This document shows, piece after piece, positions 1 to 5,618 of a stretch of 6,373 nt of DNA. How positions within the stretch are numbered: the first letter of the stretch is position 1; every line of letters starts with the position of its first letter. Source of the stretch: Arcticibacterium sp047623945 (lineage in GTDB: Bacteria > Bacteroidota > Bacteroidia > Cytophagales > Spirosomataceae). The stretch covers positions 1 to 6,373 of the forward strand of contig JBLHOT010000142.1 of the NCBI GenBank assembly GCA_047623945.1. Reading direction: 5' to 3'. Below the pieces are notes generated by a model. The model ran no database searches. It was given only the letters and a program-made list of their open reading frames with translations, and was not told the origin of the DNA. A program made the translations under genes and the position numbers.

Positions 1-154
1 AAAAAAATCAACAAAACAGCAGCAAATCTTCAAATCCCTTATCTCCTGTGGGTTTCATTTGCCACTTGTCTTAACGTAGCTATTTGGTGGTTAAATTAAT
101 TTGAAATCTTTTCCAAATTCGAGTTATAGCTTTTAGGCTACCCATTCCTATTAA

Positions 155-169
155 TTGTCAATTTGACAA
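155..169. promoter_or_regulatory. Perfect inverted repeat upstream of the RraA-like gene (possible operator)
   Basis: TTGTCA, a 3-base centre ATT, then TGACAA form a perfect 15-base inverted repeat 73 bases before the start codon. A dyad of this size is a usual footprint for a dimeric regulator such as a GntR-type repressor, which often controls sugar-acid genes. No regulator gene is in the window, and in AT-rich DNA this could be chance. Confidence 0.3.
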
Positions 170-212
170 GTAAATTATGTAAAGGGATGATGCTCAATCA
201 TGATGGATTGCC

Positions 213-220
213 TAAGTTTG
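213..220 (+). promoter_or_regulatory. TAnnTTTG -7-like element for the RraA-like gene
   Basis: TAAGTTTG matches the Bacteroidota housekeeping -7 consensus TAnnTTTG exactly and lies 22 bases before the ATG, which would give a very short leader. No good TTTG -33 element sits at the expected distance (the nearest upstream TTTG is at 162-165, too far), so the assignment is weak. Confidence 0.28.
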
Positions 221-242
221 GATTAATCTAAAGACAACCCTC

Positions 243-1190
243 ATGAAAAAAGTATGCTTCTTGGTAGCATTGTGCCTTGGCTTTGTTCCTAATATTGCCC
301 ATTCTCAACAAATTTCTAAAGAATACCTGATCCTCCTTACCCGCGAGTGGGATGGTGAAAGATTTGAAGATGGTCGGCCTAAAGTCTCCGATTCTATTTT
401 AGAAAGAATGAAACTCGTGACATTAGAAGAGGCCTGGGCTGTCATGAAAAACAAAAACTACAGACAGCAGTTTGAGGGTAATTGGCAACTCATTAATCCT
501 GATTCCGTTTTAGTTGGACGAGCTCTTACAGCCACTTTTATGCCTGGAAGACCCGACCTGCAACGAGCTATAGATGACAAAGGCCATAACGAAGATGGAA
601 GAATTCAATCTCAGAACTCCTGGCCCATTGACCTTCTTCAAAAGGGAGACGTGTATGTAGCGGACCAGTTTGGTGCCTACTTGGACGGTCCAACCATTGG
701 TGACAACCTTGGGAATTCTATTTATGCTAAATCTGGCAATGGAATAGTTTATGACGGGGCTGTCAGAGACATAGGCGGTTTGAAAGAAATTGGAGGTTTC
801 ACCTCCTTTTTCAGAAGTTATCACCCATCGCATCATTTAAATAATGCCGATAAAGCTTTAAACACAACCTTGGTAGCCATCAACCATCCAACAAAAATTG
901 GAAATGCTACTTGTATACCTGGTGATGTGGTATTAGGAAGAGATGGCGGTGTAGTTTTTATACCACCTCATTTGGCAGAGCAAGTAGTAAAAACTTCAGA
1001 GGTGGTCAGGTTGAGAGATATGTTTGGTCATCTAAGATTAAGAGAACAAAAATATACTCCTGGCGAAATAGATATGAGATGGTCTGCTGTAATCGAAAAA
1101 GATTTTTCAGCTTGGCTGAACCGAAATATTGATGACTTACCAGTAAGTAAAGAGCAAATTCAAGAGATACTGAAAGGTAGAACGTGGTGA
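243..1190 (+). CDS. Exported RraA-family protein (HMG/CHA aldolase-like), 315 aa
   Basis: This is a member of the RraA/class II 4-hydroxy-4-methyl-2-oxoglutarate aldolase superfamily, whose active members cleave pyruvate from 4-hydroxy-2-oxo acids using a divalent metal. Residues 1-21 form a Sec signal peptide (KK, hydrophobic core, AHS/QQ cleavage site), so the protein should be periplasmic. The core domain runs from about residue 85 to 250. It contains GDNL at 153-156 and DGAVRD at 171-176; D154 and R175-D176 fit the D-x20-R-D spacing described for true aldolases of this family. A second conserved block, PGDVV...GGVVFIPP, lies at 226-242. At 315 aa it is longer than the usual 160-230 aa, with an N-terminal extension (about 22-85) and an extra C-terminal helix ending in GRTW. 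It is followed after 139 bases by an acid-sugar dehydratase, which suggests joint work on a sugar acid or its keto acid. The family is sure. Aldolase activity is inferred, since some RraA proteins only bind RNase E. Confidence 0.88.
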   Translation: MKKVCFLVALCLGFVPNIAHSQQISKEYLILLTREWDGERFEDGRPKVSDSILERMKLVTLEEAWAVMKNKNYRQQFEGNWQLINPDSVLVGRALTATFMPGRPDLQRAIDDKGHNEDGRIQSQNSWPIDLLQKGDVYVADQFGAYLDGPTIGDNLGNSIYAKSGNGIVYDGAVRDIGGLKEIGGFTSFFRSYHPSHHLNNADKALNTTLVAINHPTKIGNATCIPGDVVLGRDGGVVFIPPHLAEQVVKTSEVVRLRDMFGHLRLREQKYTPGEIDMRWSAVIEKDFSAWLNRNIDDLPVSKEQIQEILKGRTW

Positions 1191-1329
1191 CCACGGCTTC
1201 ACTCGAGCTAACACTTGTGACTCTTAAAACTAGCGATACAAGAATAATTAAACCTTAATTAAAACACAGGTTTTTAAGATTTCCAAAGAGTTGAAAGTCT
1301 TAAGCCTTGTGACTAAAAACAAAGAGAAA

Positions 1330-2607
1330 ATGAAATCAAACAGAAGAGATTTTTTATCAAAAGCGGCAATAGCTTCGGCATTTGCGGCAGCACCCTTAGC
1401 TAGTTTTGGAAGAGAATACCAAACAGCCATTGACAGAACACCGAAGAGTTCAATGCCATCTGATCTAAAAATCACTGACATTAAATGTGGCTATATAAGA
1501 GGAGGGCACAGCCTTTTTGTCAAGATTTACAGCAATCAAGACATTGTAGGTCATGGCGAAGGTGTTGATGCCACCCCTGGAACCTATCATTTGGTGAAAA
1601 TAATGGCTAAACGAATTCAGGGTCAAAACCCACTCAATGTCCATCGCTTATTTGAAACGATTAGAAAATCAGGCTTTTTTGAGGGGGCACAATCAGGAAT
1701 GTTTGTTGCCGTTTTAACCGCAGTAGAAACTGCTCTATGGGATTTAGCAGGTAAAGCACTAGGCTTACCGGTGTACCAATTATTGGGTGGCAAATTCAGA
1801 GATTCCGTTAGAGTATACATGGATACGGCCTTGTACCAAAATAAACTCCCTAAACCAGAAGACTTTGCCGCAGCGGCTAAAGAAGCTGTTGACATGGGTT
1901 TTACTGCTGTAAAGTTTGATTTAGACCAGGCCAACGACCCAAACAAATATGATAAGTTTAACTGGACCGCTAGCCCAGCCGAGCTTCAAAGAATGTATGA
2001 TCAAATGGCAGCCACACGAGAGGCCGTAGGGCCCAATATTGATATTTGTGCAGATATGCATGGCAGGTATGATGCCACCACAGGAGAGCGTGTCGCTAAG
2101 ATGCTAGAACCAATAAACTTAATGTGGTTAGAAGAACCTATAGCTGCAGAAAATACAGATGCCTATAAAAAGATTACGGACTCTACTTCCACTCCTATTT
2201 GTGCTGGAGAAAATCATTATTTAGCTCATGGTTTTAGACCATTATTAGAAGATGGTGCGGTGGATATCATTATGCCAGATTTACAGAAGGCTGGCGGGTT
2301 AGGGGAAGGACAAAGAATAGCCAATTTAGCAAACCTTTATTATGTGCCTTTCGCTCCGCATATGGTAGCTTCATATTTAGGTGCTATGGCCTCTGCTCAT
2401 GTTTGTGCCTCTGTTCCTAATTTCATGATTATGGAATGGCAAATTTACTTTCACAAAGACCCAATGTATAAGGAAATTGTTACTTTCGAAGGTGAAGCTG
2501 TTGAAAATGGCTTCATAAAAGTTAGGGATGTTCCGGGTATTGGTGTTGAGATAAATGAAGACGCCATGAGAAAATATGCTCCCGAGGGTGTCCCATTTTT
2601 TGAGTAA
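1330..2607 (+). CDS. Tat-exported mandelate racemase/muconate lactonizing family acid-sugar dehydratase, 425 aa
   Basis: This is an enolase-superfamily enzyme of the mandelate racemase subgroup, most like acid-sugar dehydratases (galactonate/mannonate type) that turn an aldonate into a 2-keto-3-deoxy acid. The ATG at 1330 is chosen because it starts a twin-arginine leader (NRRDFLSK at residues 4-11, then an Ala-rich hydrophobic stretch to about 27). The frame opens upstream at a TTG (1291), but that would bury the leader. Numbering from this ATG, the N-terminal capping domain spans about 45-160 and the barrel about 165-400. Catalytic residues are visible: K195-F-D197, metal ligands D242, E268 (in LEEP) and E294 (in AGE), the D317/H344 dyad, and E369. 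H244 in D-M-H-G-R matches the DxHGR signature of galactonate and mannonate dehydratases, where the His acts as general acid. All key residues are present, so it should be active. The substrate cannot be read from sequence. It lies 139 bases after the RraA-like gene, probably cotranscribed. Confidence 0.92.
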   Translation: MKSNRRDFLSKAAIASAFAAAPLASFGREYQTAIDRTPKSSMPSDLKITDIKCGYIRGGHSLFVKIYSNQDIVGHGEGVDATPGTYHLVKIMAKRIQGQNPLNVHRLFETIRKSGFFEGAQSGMFVAVLTAVETALWDLAGKALGLPVYQLLGGKFRDSVRVYMDTALYQNKLPKPEDFAAAAKEAVDMGFTAVKFDLDQANDPNKYDKFNWTASPAELQRMYDQMAATREAVGPNIDICADMHGRYDATTGERVAKMLEPINLMWLEEPIAAENTDAYKKITDSTSTPICAGENHYLAHGFRPLLEDGAVDIIMPDLQKAGGLGEGQRIANLANLYYVPFAPHMVASYLGAMASAHVCASVPNFMIMEWQIYFHKDPMYKEIVTFEGEAVENGFIKVRDVPGIGVEINEDAMRKYAPEGVPFFE

Positions 2608-2715
2608 AGAACGTCTTTAAAATATATGAAGAACCGTTGAACAAATAATTCAGTTTTAGTGCAACCAGAATCATAATTTTAAACTCTTTAATATTCAAAT
2701 AACCAATTCACTAAA

Positions 2716-3270
2716 ATGAAAAAACTGCTGACCCCCCTAAACATTTTACTAGCCTTATTCATTACTTCTTTTTCAAGTGCTATGGCCATAGAAAGCCCCA
2801 TTGAGGGTAGTAAATCGGCTCATATTGAAGATTTTAAAAGGGCGAAAGCCTTCTCTTTAGAATACATGGAGGCTATGCCGGAAAATGGCTATAACTTCAA
2901 ACCTACGGAAGATATACGCTCATTCGCTCAACAATTCTTGCACTTAGCTGGTGCTAATTTTGGACTCACCTCAGCGATAATTGGTGACGAAAATCCTTTA
3001 GGCGAAAAAAATCCAGAAAAAGAGGAAGCATCACAGAATAAGGAGGCCGCAATGAAAATAGTTTCTGACAGCTATGATCATGTTATAAACGCTATCAAAT
3101 CCCTGTCAGAAGAGCAGTGGAATGAGCAAATTAAACTTTTCGGTAATTTTGAAATGACGAGGGCTAGAGCTTTTGATAAGATTTTTGAGCATGGTACACA
3201 TCATAGAGGCCAGGCTACAATCTATTTAAGACTGAAAGGAGCAACTCCTCCTTCTGAAAAGCTATTTTAA
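2716..3270 (+). CDS. Exported DinB-like four-helix metal-binding protein, 184 aa
   Basis: This is a DinB/YfiT-superfamily protein, a four-helix bundle that binds one divalent metal through three histidines. Some members are thiol-dependent transferases or hydrolases, but most have no known reaction. Residues 1-24 are a Sec signal peptide (KK, hydrophobic core, AMA cleavage site), so the mature protein should be periplasmic. The probable metal triad is H76 (in FLHLAGAN) with H159 and H163 (in HGTHHRGQ, residues 159-166, the family hallmark). The mature length of about 160 aa is normal for a single DinB domain. An acidic, lysine-rich loop (about 91-110) between helices 2 and 3 looks solvent exposed. 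It lies 108 bases after the dehydratase on the same strand and just before a strong terminator, so it is likely the last gene of that unit. Its link to sugar-acid metabolism is by position only; the fold assignment is firm and the function unknown. Confidence 0.87.
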   Translation: MKKLLTPLNILLALFITSFSSAMAIESPIEGSKSAHIEDFKRAKAFSLEYMEAMPENGYNFKPTEDIRSFAQQFLHLAGANFGLTSAIIGDENPLGEKNPEKEEASQNKEAAMKIVSDSYDHVINAIKSLSEEQWNEQIKLFGNFEMTRARAFDKIFEHGTHHRGQATIYLRLKGATPPSEKLF

Positions 3271-3290
3271 CAGGACATGCGTAGGAATCT

Positions 3291-3323
3291 AAGCAGTCCT
3301 GAAAAGTCAGGACTGCTTTTTTT
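3291..3323 (+). terminator. Intrinsic terminator after the DinB-like gene
   Basis: An 11 to 12 bp perfect stem (AGCAGTCCTGA at 3292-3302 paired with TCAGGACTGCT at 3307-3317; the flanking A3291 and T3318 also pair) closes a 4-base AAAG loop and runs into seven T residues (3317-3323). This is a textbook rho-independent terminator 21 bases after the stop codon. It separates the three-gene unit from the DUF4056 gene. Confidence 0.93.
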
Positions 3324-3389
3324 ATGCCATAGCAAACAAAAACAACATTTTCTGCGTTAAACTGCTACACCATGTAAATTAATGTAGCC

Positions 3390-4430
3390 ATGAGAGCAAT
3401 TCTCATTGTAATTCTCTACTTATCAGGGGCAAACGCAGCCTTCGCCTCGCCATTATCCTTAAAAGCCAGCACTTCGAAAAACCCTCCTCCCAGAATAATC
3501 AGAACCTGTTGCTCATTTGGTTCTGATGTAAGAGTAACGGGCATTCCCTTCTTAAAAGTTAGCGACATAAGCAGTATCAGCAGTTTAGGAAAACATGTCT
3601 ACTTGGGAAACACTGAGGAAAACAACGGCATCATATATACAGAGAAAGGTGGCTTTATAGATATTGGGCACCTTAGAGACCAAGCGGACTGGACTGCCTA
3701 TCTTCATCAGCAAATTCAGACAGCCCATGGAGAAAAATTTGACATTAAACTTGGAAGAGAGGGCGGTCAAAAGACCCTTCAAATAAATGCAAACAATCTT
3801 ACATCATTCAAGGACAAAATATTATTAGCTGGGAAAATAGCCTACGACCTTTCTGTTTGGCATGAAATAGCTACTTTTTACGGAGCCTCTTACGTGCCTA
3901 TGGTACCTGAAAAGTACTCAGCCTTCAGCATGGAGGACGCCTACTCTAATCTATTAGGTGTGGAGATTGGCATCGCCGCTTTGGAGAGTCCCCTACCCTT
4001 TGAGGAGGCTGTTACTTTTTTACTAAAGGAAAAACTCCATGAATTAGGTGCCGTAAATACTATGGATGATACCTTCAATGCCATGGAGATTGTTAGAGAT
4101 GTTTGGTGGACTAGAGCAGCCAAATTACCAAGCAAAAACATCTTACTTCAAAGAGAATTTGACATAGAAGGTTGTCTGGAGCCTTGGCTTGTCAACGATC
4201 TAGAGCATGTTAGAGAAACAGATCACGTTATCTGTCCCCCTAAAAACACTATCGATGGAGCATCTCTTCAAGACTACTACGTCCTCAGCATACAGCTAAA
4301 TATGAAATTTCCTGTGAGAAAACTCCTTAGTAAAGAAGTAAAAAGGGTAATCACGCAAAAAGATTTTAATCTACTTATTCAAGAAGCCAAAAGAAAAACG
4401 GAAAACCAAAAGAACCATTTAGGGCTTTAG
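3390..4430 (+). CDS. Exported DUF4056-family protein of unknown function, 346 aa
   Basis: I recognise this as a DUF4056-type protein; no biochemical role for the family is known to me. The start is supported by an immediate signal peptide (residues 1-19, ending AFA before S20), which places the product in the periplasm. Conserved-looking blocks in order are a Pro-rich stretch leading to a Cys pair (C40-C41, in RTCCSFG), LGKHVYLG (66-73), GGFIDIGHLRDQAD (87-100, with H94, R96, D97), LSVWHEIATFYG (154-165, with H158-E159) and FSMEDAYSNLLG (179-190, with E182, D183). The paired His/Glu/Asp residues in helical blocks resemble a metal or catalytic centre, but that is inference; there is no HExxH motif. 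The C-terminal third is lysine-rich and less distinctive, with two further Cys (C262 and C282) that could form disulfides. It stands alone between two terminator candidates and so is probably monocistronic. Confidence 0.78.
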   Translation: MRAILIVILYLSGANAAFASPLSLKASTSKNPPPRIIRTCCSFGSDVRVTGIPFLKVSDISSISSLGKHVYLGNTEENNGIIYTEKGGFIDIGHLRDQADWTAYLHQQIQTAHGEKFDIKLGREGGQKTLQINANNLTSFKDKILLAGKIAYDLSVWHEIATFYGASYVPMVPEKYSAFSMEDAYSNLLGVEIGIAALESPLPFEEAVTFLLKEKLHELGAVNTMDDTFNAMEIVRDVWWTRAAKLPSKNILLQREFDIEGCLEPWLVNDLEHVRETDHVICPPKNTIDGASLQDYYVLSIQLNMKFPVRKLLSKEVKRVITQKDFNLLIQEAKRKTENQKNHLGL

Positions 4431-4467
4431 AACAGCATTTACTCCAAATAAGCATTATTTAAAGCCA

Positions 4468-4503
4468 TAAAACGGGCTCTCACCAAAACTCAAGGCCGTT
4501 TTA
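4468..4503 (+). terminator. Probable weak terminator after the DUF4056 gene
   Basis: TAAAACGG (4468-4475) and CCGTTTTA (4496-4503) are perfect complements, and two more pairs form past a G-G mismatch. The loop is large and the right arm ends in only four T residues, so it is weaker than the other terminators here. Its symmetry (A-rich left arm, T-rich right arm) is common for Bacteroidota terminators, and it lies 37 bases past the stop codon. Confidence 0.45.
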
Positions 4504-4540
4504 CCATTCCTCATTTTAGACAGCCATTCATGTACTATGC

Positions 4541-4572
4541 ATTGCCAAGTACCTTGTTTGCGTGCATATTTG
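4541..4572 (+). promoter_or_regulatory. Candidate Bacteroidota promoter for the plus-strand pspC-type gene
   Basis: ATTG (4541-4544) and CATATTTG (4565-4572) resemble the -33 TTTG and -7 TAnnTTTG elements with one mismatch each and an acceptable 20-base spacer. Transcription would begin near 4579, leaving a leader of about 70 bases that starts right at two hairpins. Confidence 0.35.
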
Positions 4573-4579
4573 TATCAAC

Positions 4580-4617
4580 AAGTCGGGGGTGTTCCCCACT
4601 TCCTGAATAGATCAGGA
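4580..4617 (+). promoter_or_regulatory. Two tandem hairpins in the leader of the plus-strand pspC-type gene
   Basis: Hairpin 1 pairs AAGT (4580-4583) with ACTT (4598-4601) and GGGG (from 4585) with CCCC (4594-4597), with a single bulged C and a GTGTT loop. Hairpin 2 pairs TCCTGA (4601-4606) with TCAGGA (4612-4617) around an ATAGA loop. They are directly adjacent and share T4601. There is no T run after them, so they do not look like a terminator. The right arm of hairpin 2 and the next two bases hold AGGAGA, an SD-like sequence, but 28 bases before the ATG. They may set mRNA stability or control translation. Confidence 0.45.
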
Positions 4618-4647
4618 GAAATTGCTAACAGATAAAATACTTATAAA

Positions 4648-4869
4648 ATGAAAAAGCTATTTAGAATTAAGGGTTCAGAAAAGATGTTGGGTGGAGTTGC
4701 TGCAGGTCTTGCAGACTATTTAGACATTGATGTTACATTGATAAGAGTGCTACTAGCTGTAGGGTTTTTCTCTCCGGTACCCGTAGTTCTTATATACATC
4801 ATTCTTTGGATAGTAATGCCGGCCCATGAAGGCCATGAACTTAGGGTAACAACCGAGACTGCCTCATAA
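4648..4869 (+). CDS. Small PspC-domain membrane protein, 73 aa
   Basis: This is a stand-alone PspC domain, the small inner-membrane module named after the phage-shock-protein regulator. It has a short basic N-terminus (MKKLFRIKGS), the family signature G-GVAAGLADYLDID (15-28), a T-LIRV helix start (30-34) and one long hydrophobic membrane stretch (about 31-57) ending in IVMP, then a short polar tail. In Bacteroidota such mini-PspC proteins are common and are thought to respond to envelope stress; the exact role is unknown. The start is forced, because an in-frame TAA lies at 4633-4635. No Shine-Dalgarno sequence sits at the normal distance. A promoter candidate and two leader hairpins lie upstream, and a second pspC-type gene faces it from downstream across a shared terminator. 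Confidence 0.9.
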   Translation: MKKLFRIKGSEKMLGGVAAGLADYLDIDVTLIRVLLAVGFFSPVPVVLIYIILWIVMPAHEGHELRVTTETAS

Positions 4870-4920
4870 GGGGCGTTTCATAAAGAATATTACAGTTTAA
4901 TTTTAGGGTTAAAAACAACA

Positions 4921-4950
4921 AACCTGTCAGGCATTGCCAGACAGGTTTTT
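4921..4950. terminator. Bidirectional terminator between the two convergent pspC-type genes
   Basis: AACCTGTC (4921-4928) pairs with GACAGGTT (4940-4947). After an A-A mismatch, GGC (4930-4932) pairs with GCC (4936-4938) around an ATT loop. Five T residues follow on the plus strand (4946-4950), and the minus strand reads into TTTGTTGTTTTT. It therefore serves both the plus gene ending at 4869 and the minus gene ending at 4975. Confidence 0.9.
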
Positions 4951-4974
4951 CTTATCTCTGTAAAATCTTAAATC

Positions 4975-5181
4975 CTATTTAACAGCACCCTCTTTAGGAA
5001 TAATAAAAGCCATAATTAAATAGATGAGTATTGGAGAACCCACCCCAACAAAAGTTAAAACAGCCCAGATTATCCGAATTATGGTGACGTCCAAACTGAA
5101 AAACTTAGCCATCCCGCCACAGATACCAAAAATTAAAGCTTCTTTACCTTCCGTTCTTCTTAACTTCTTGTCTTCTTCCAT
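4975..5181 (-). CDS. Small PspC-domain membrane protein, 68 aa (second copy)
   Basis: This is a second stand-alone PspC domain, homologous to the plus-strand neighbour but clearly diverged. The N-terminus is highly charged (MEEDKKLRRTEGKE) and is followed by IFGICGGMAKFFSLDVTIIR (17-36) and a hydrophobic membrane segment (about 34-61) ending in FIIP and a short KEGAVK tail. I start it at the ATG complementary to 5179-5181. The frame stays open to another ATG at 5301, but that would overlap the upstream gene by 74 bases and add residues with no family likeness. The gene begins 46 bases after the stop of the IscA-type gene on the same strand, so the two are probably cotranscribed. It ends just before a bidirectional terminator shared with the other pspC-type gene. 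Role: probably membrane or envelope stress; not directly known. Confidence 0.88.
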   Translation of the reverse strand: MEEDKKLRRTEGKEALIFGICGGMAKFFSLDVTIIRIIWAVLTFVGVGSPILIYLIMAFIIPKEGAVK

Positions 5182-5227
5182 GTTTAATTCTAGTTGATAT
5201 TGAAATAAAACGTCTTTATACTTCTGC

Positions 5228-5554
5228 TTATACTGCGAAACTCTCTCCGCAACCACAAGTCCTAGATGCATTCGGATTTCTAAACTGAAAACCTTTTCCA
5301 TTCAAACCGTCCGAAAAGTCTAACTCTGTGCCGATTAGATAAAGCAAACTCTTTTTATCTACAAATATCTTAACCTCATTATCTTCAAAAACCTGGTCGG
5401 TTTCACGCTCTTCTGTATCAAAAACCAAATCGTACATCAATCCTGAGCATCCGCCACCTTCTACAGCCACACGAATACCATCCTTCGCAGATTTACCTTC
5501 CTTTTCTTTGAGCTCTATAATCTTATTTCTTGCCTGCTCCGTTACTGTTACCAT
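5228..5554 (-). CDS. IscA/HesB-type iron-sulfur cluster carrier protein, 108 aa
   Basis: This is an A-type iron-sulfur carrier (IscA/SufA/ErpA/HesB family), a cytoplasmic protein that accepts clusters from the scaffold machinery and passes them to target apoproteins. The three cluster-binding cysteines are all present at canonical spacing: C36 in GGGCSGLMY, and C100 and C102 in TCGCGESF near the C-terminus. Its length of 108 aa is typical, and the residue positions nearly match E. coli IscA. The start is the ATG complementary to 5552-5554, giving the usual N-terminus (VTVTEQARNKI). No iscU, iscS or suf genes are seen nearby, so this is a stand-alone carrier gene. It sits upstream of a pspC-type gene on the same strand and is divergent from the putative amidase gene, with 64 bases between. 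I cannot say which of the IscA, SufA or ErpA roles it fills, so no symbol is given. Confidence 0.95.
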   Translation of the reverse strand: MVTVTEQARNKIIELKEKEGKSAKDGIRVAVEGGGCSGLMYDLVFDTEERETDQVFEDNEVKIFVDKKSLLYLIGTELDFSDGLNGKGFQFRNPNASRTCGCGESFAV

Positions 5555-5561
5555 ATTTAGC

Positions 5562-5569
5562 TAGTTTTG
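5562..5569 (+). promoter_or_regulatory. TAnnTTTG -7-like element for the putative amidase gene
   Basis: TAGTTTTG matches the Bacteroidota -7 consensus TAnnTTTG and lies 49 bases before the ATG at 5619, giving a leader of about 43 bases. The expected -33 position falls inside the start of the divergent IscA-type gene and shows no clear TTTG, so this is only a candidate. Confidence 0.35.
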
Positions 5570-5618
5570 CTGTATATCTAATCTATAAACAGAACCCTTA
5601 GTTCTATCTAAAAGTTTC

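Noticed and set aside
8..58. 16-codon minus-strand open frame near the left edge
   Set aside because: Far too short, with no ribosome-binding site or recognisable product; the leftmost 150 bases show nothing I can support.
510..836. Minus-strand open frame of 108 codons opposite the RraA-like gene
   Set aside because: It lies wholly antisense to a well-supported gene, and its translation has no recognisable domain.
1245..1261. TAATTAA-ACC-TTAATTA inverted repeat before the dehydratase gene
   Set aside because: Purely A/T arms in AT-rich DNA; too weak to call a terminator and no T run follows.
1214..1314. Direct repeat CTTGTGACT at 1214-1222 and 1306-1314
   Set aside because: Only nine bases, two copies, the second partly in the dehydratase leader; no sign of a mobile element or regulator pattern.
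1291..1329. TTG start adding 13 residues to the dehydratase
   Set aside because: The ATG at 1330 places a twin-arginine leader at the very N-terminus; the TTG would bury it behind 13 residues without family likeness.
1006..1481. Minus-strand open frames at 1006-1194 and 1248-1481
   Set aside because: They overlap the ends of real plus-strand genes, and their composition is that of antisense translation.
1623..1946. Minus-strand open frame of 107 codons opposite the dehydratase gene
   Set aside because: Antisense shadow of conserved enolase-superfamily coding sequence; low-complexity translation.
3585..4141. Two minus-strand open frames (3585-3782 and 3941-4141) opposite the DUF4056 gene
   Set aside because: Both are short, antisense to a conserved protein, and have no domain or start signal.
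4622..4651. Leader micro-ORF (TTG start, nine codons, TGA overlapping the pspC ATG) behind AGGAGA
   Set aside because: The TTG is only 3 bases from GGAG, too close for normal initiation, and the codons show no attenuation pattern.
5182..5301. Longer minus-strand pspC-type gene starting at an ATG within the IscA-type gene
   Set aside because: The extra 40 residues come largely from the other frame of the IscA-type gene and have no PspC likeness; the ATG at 5181 gives a normal PspC start.
5591..5605. AGAAC-CCTTA-GTTCT inverted repeat in the divergent intergenic region
   Set aside because: Only 5 bp arms, not extended by flanks; could be an operator but chance is as likely.
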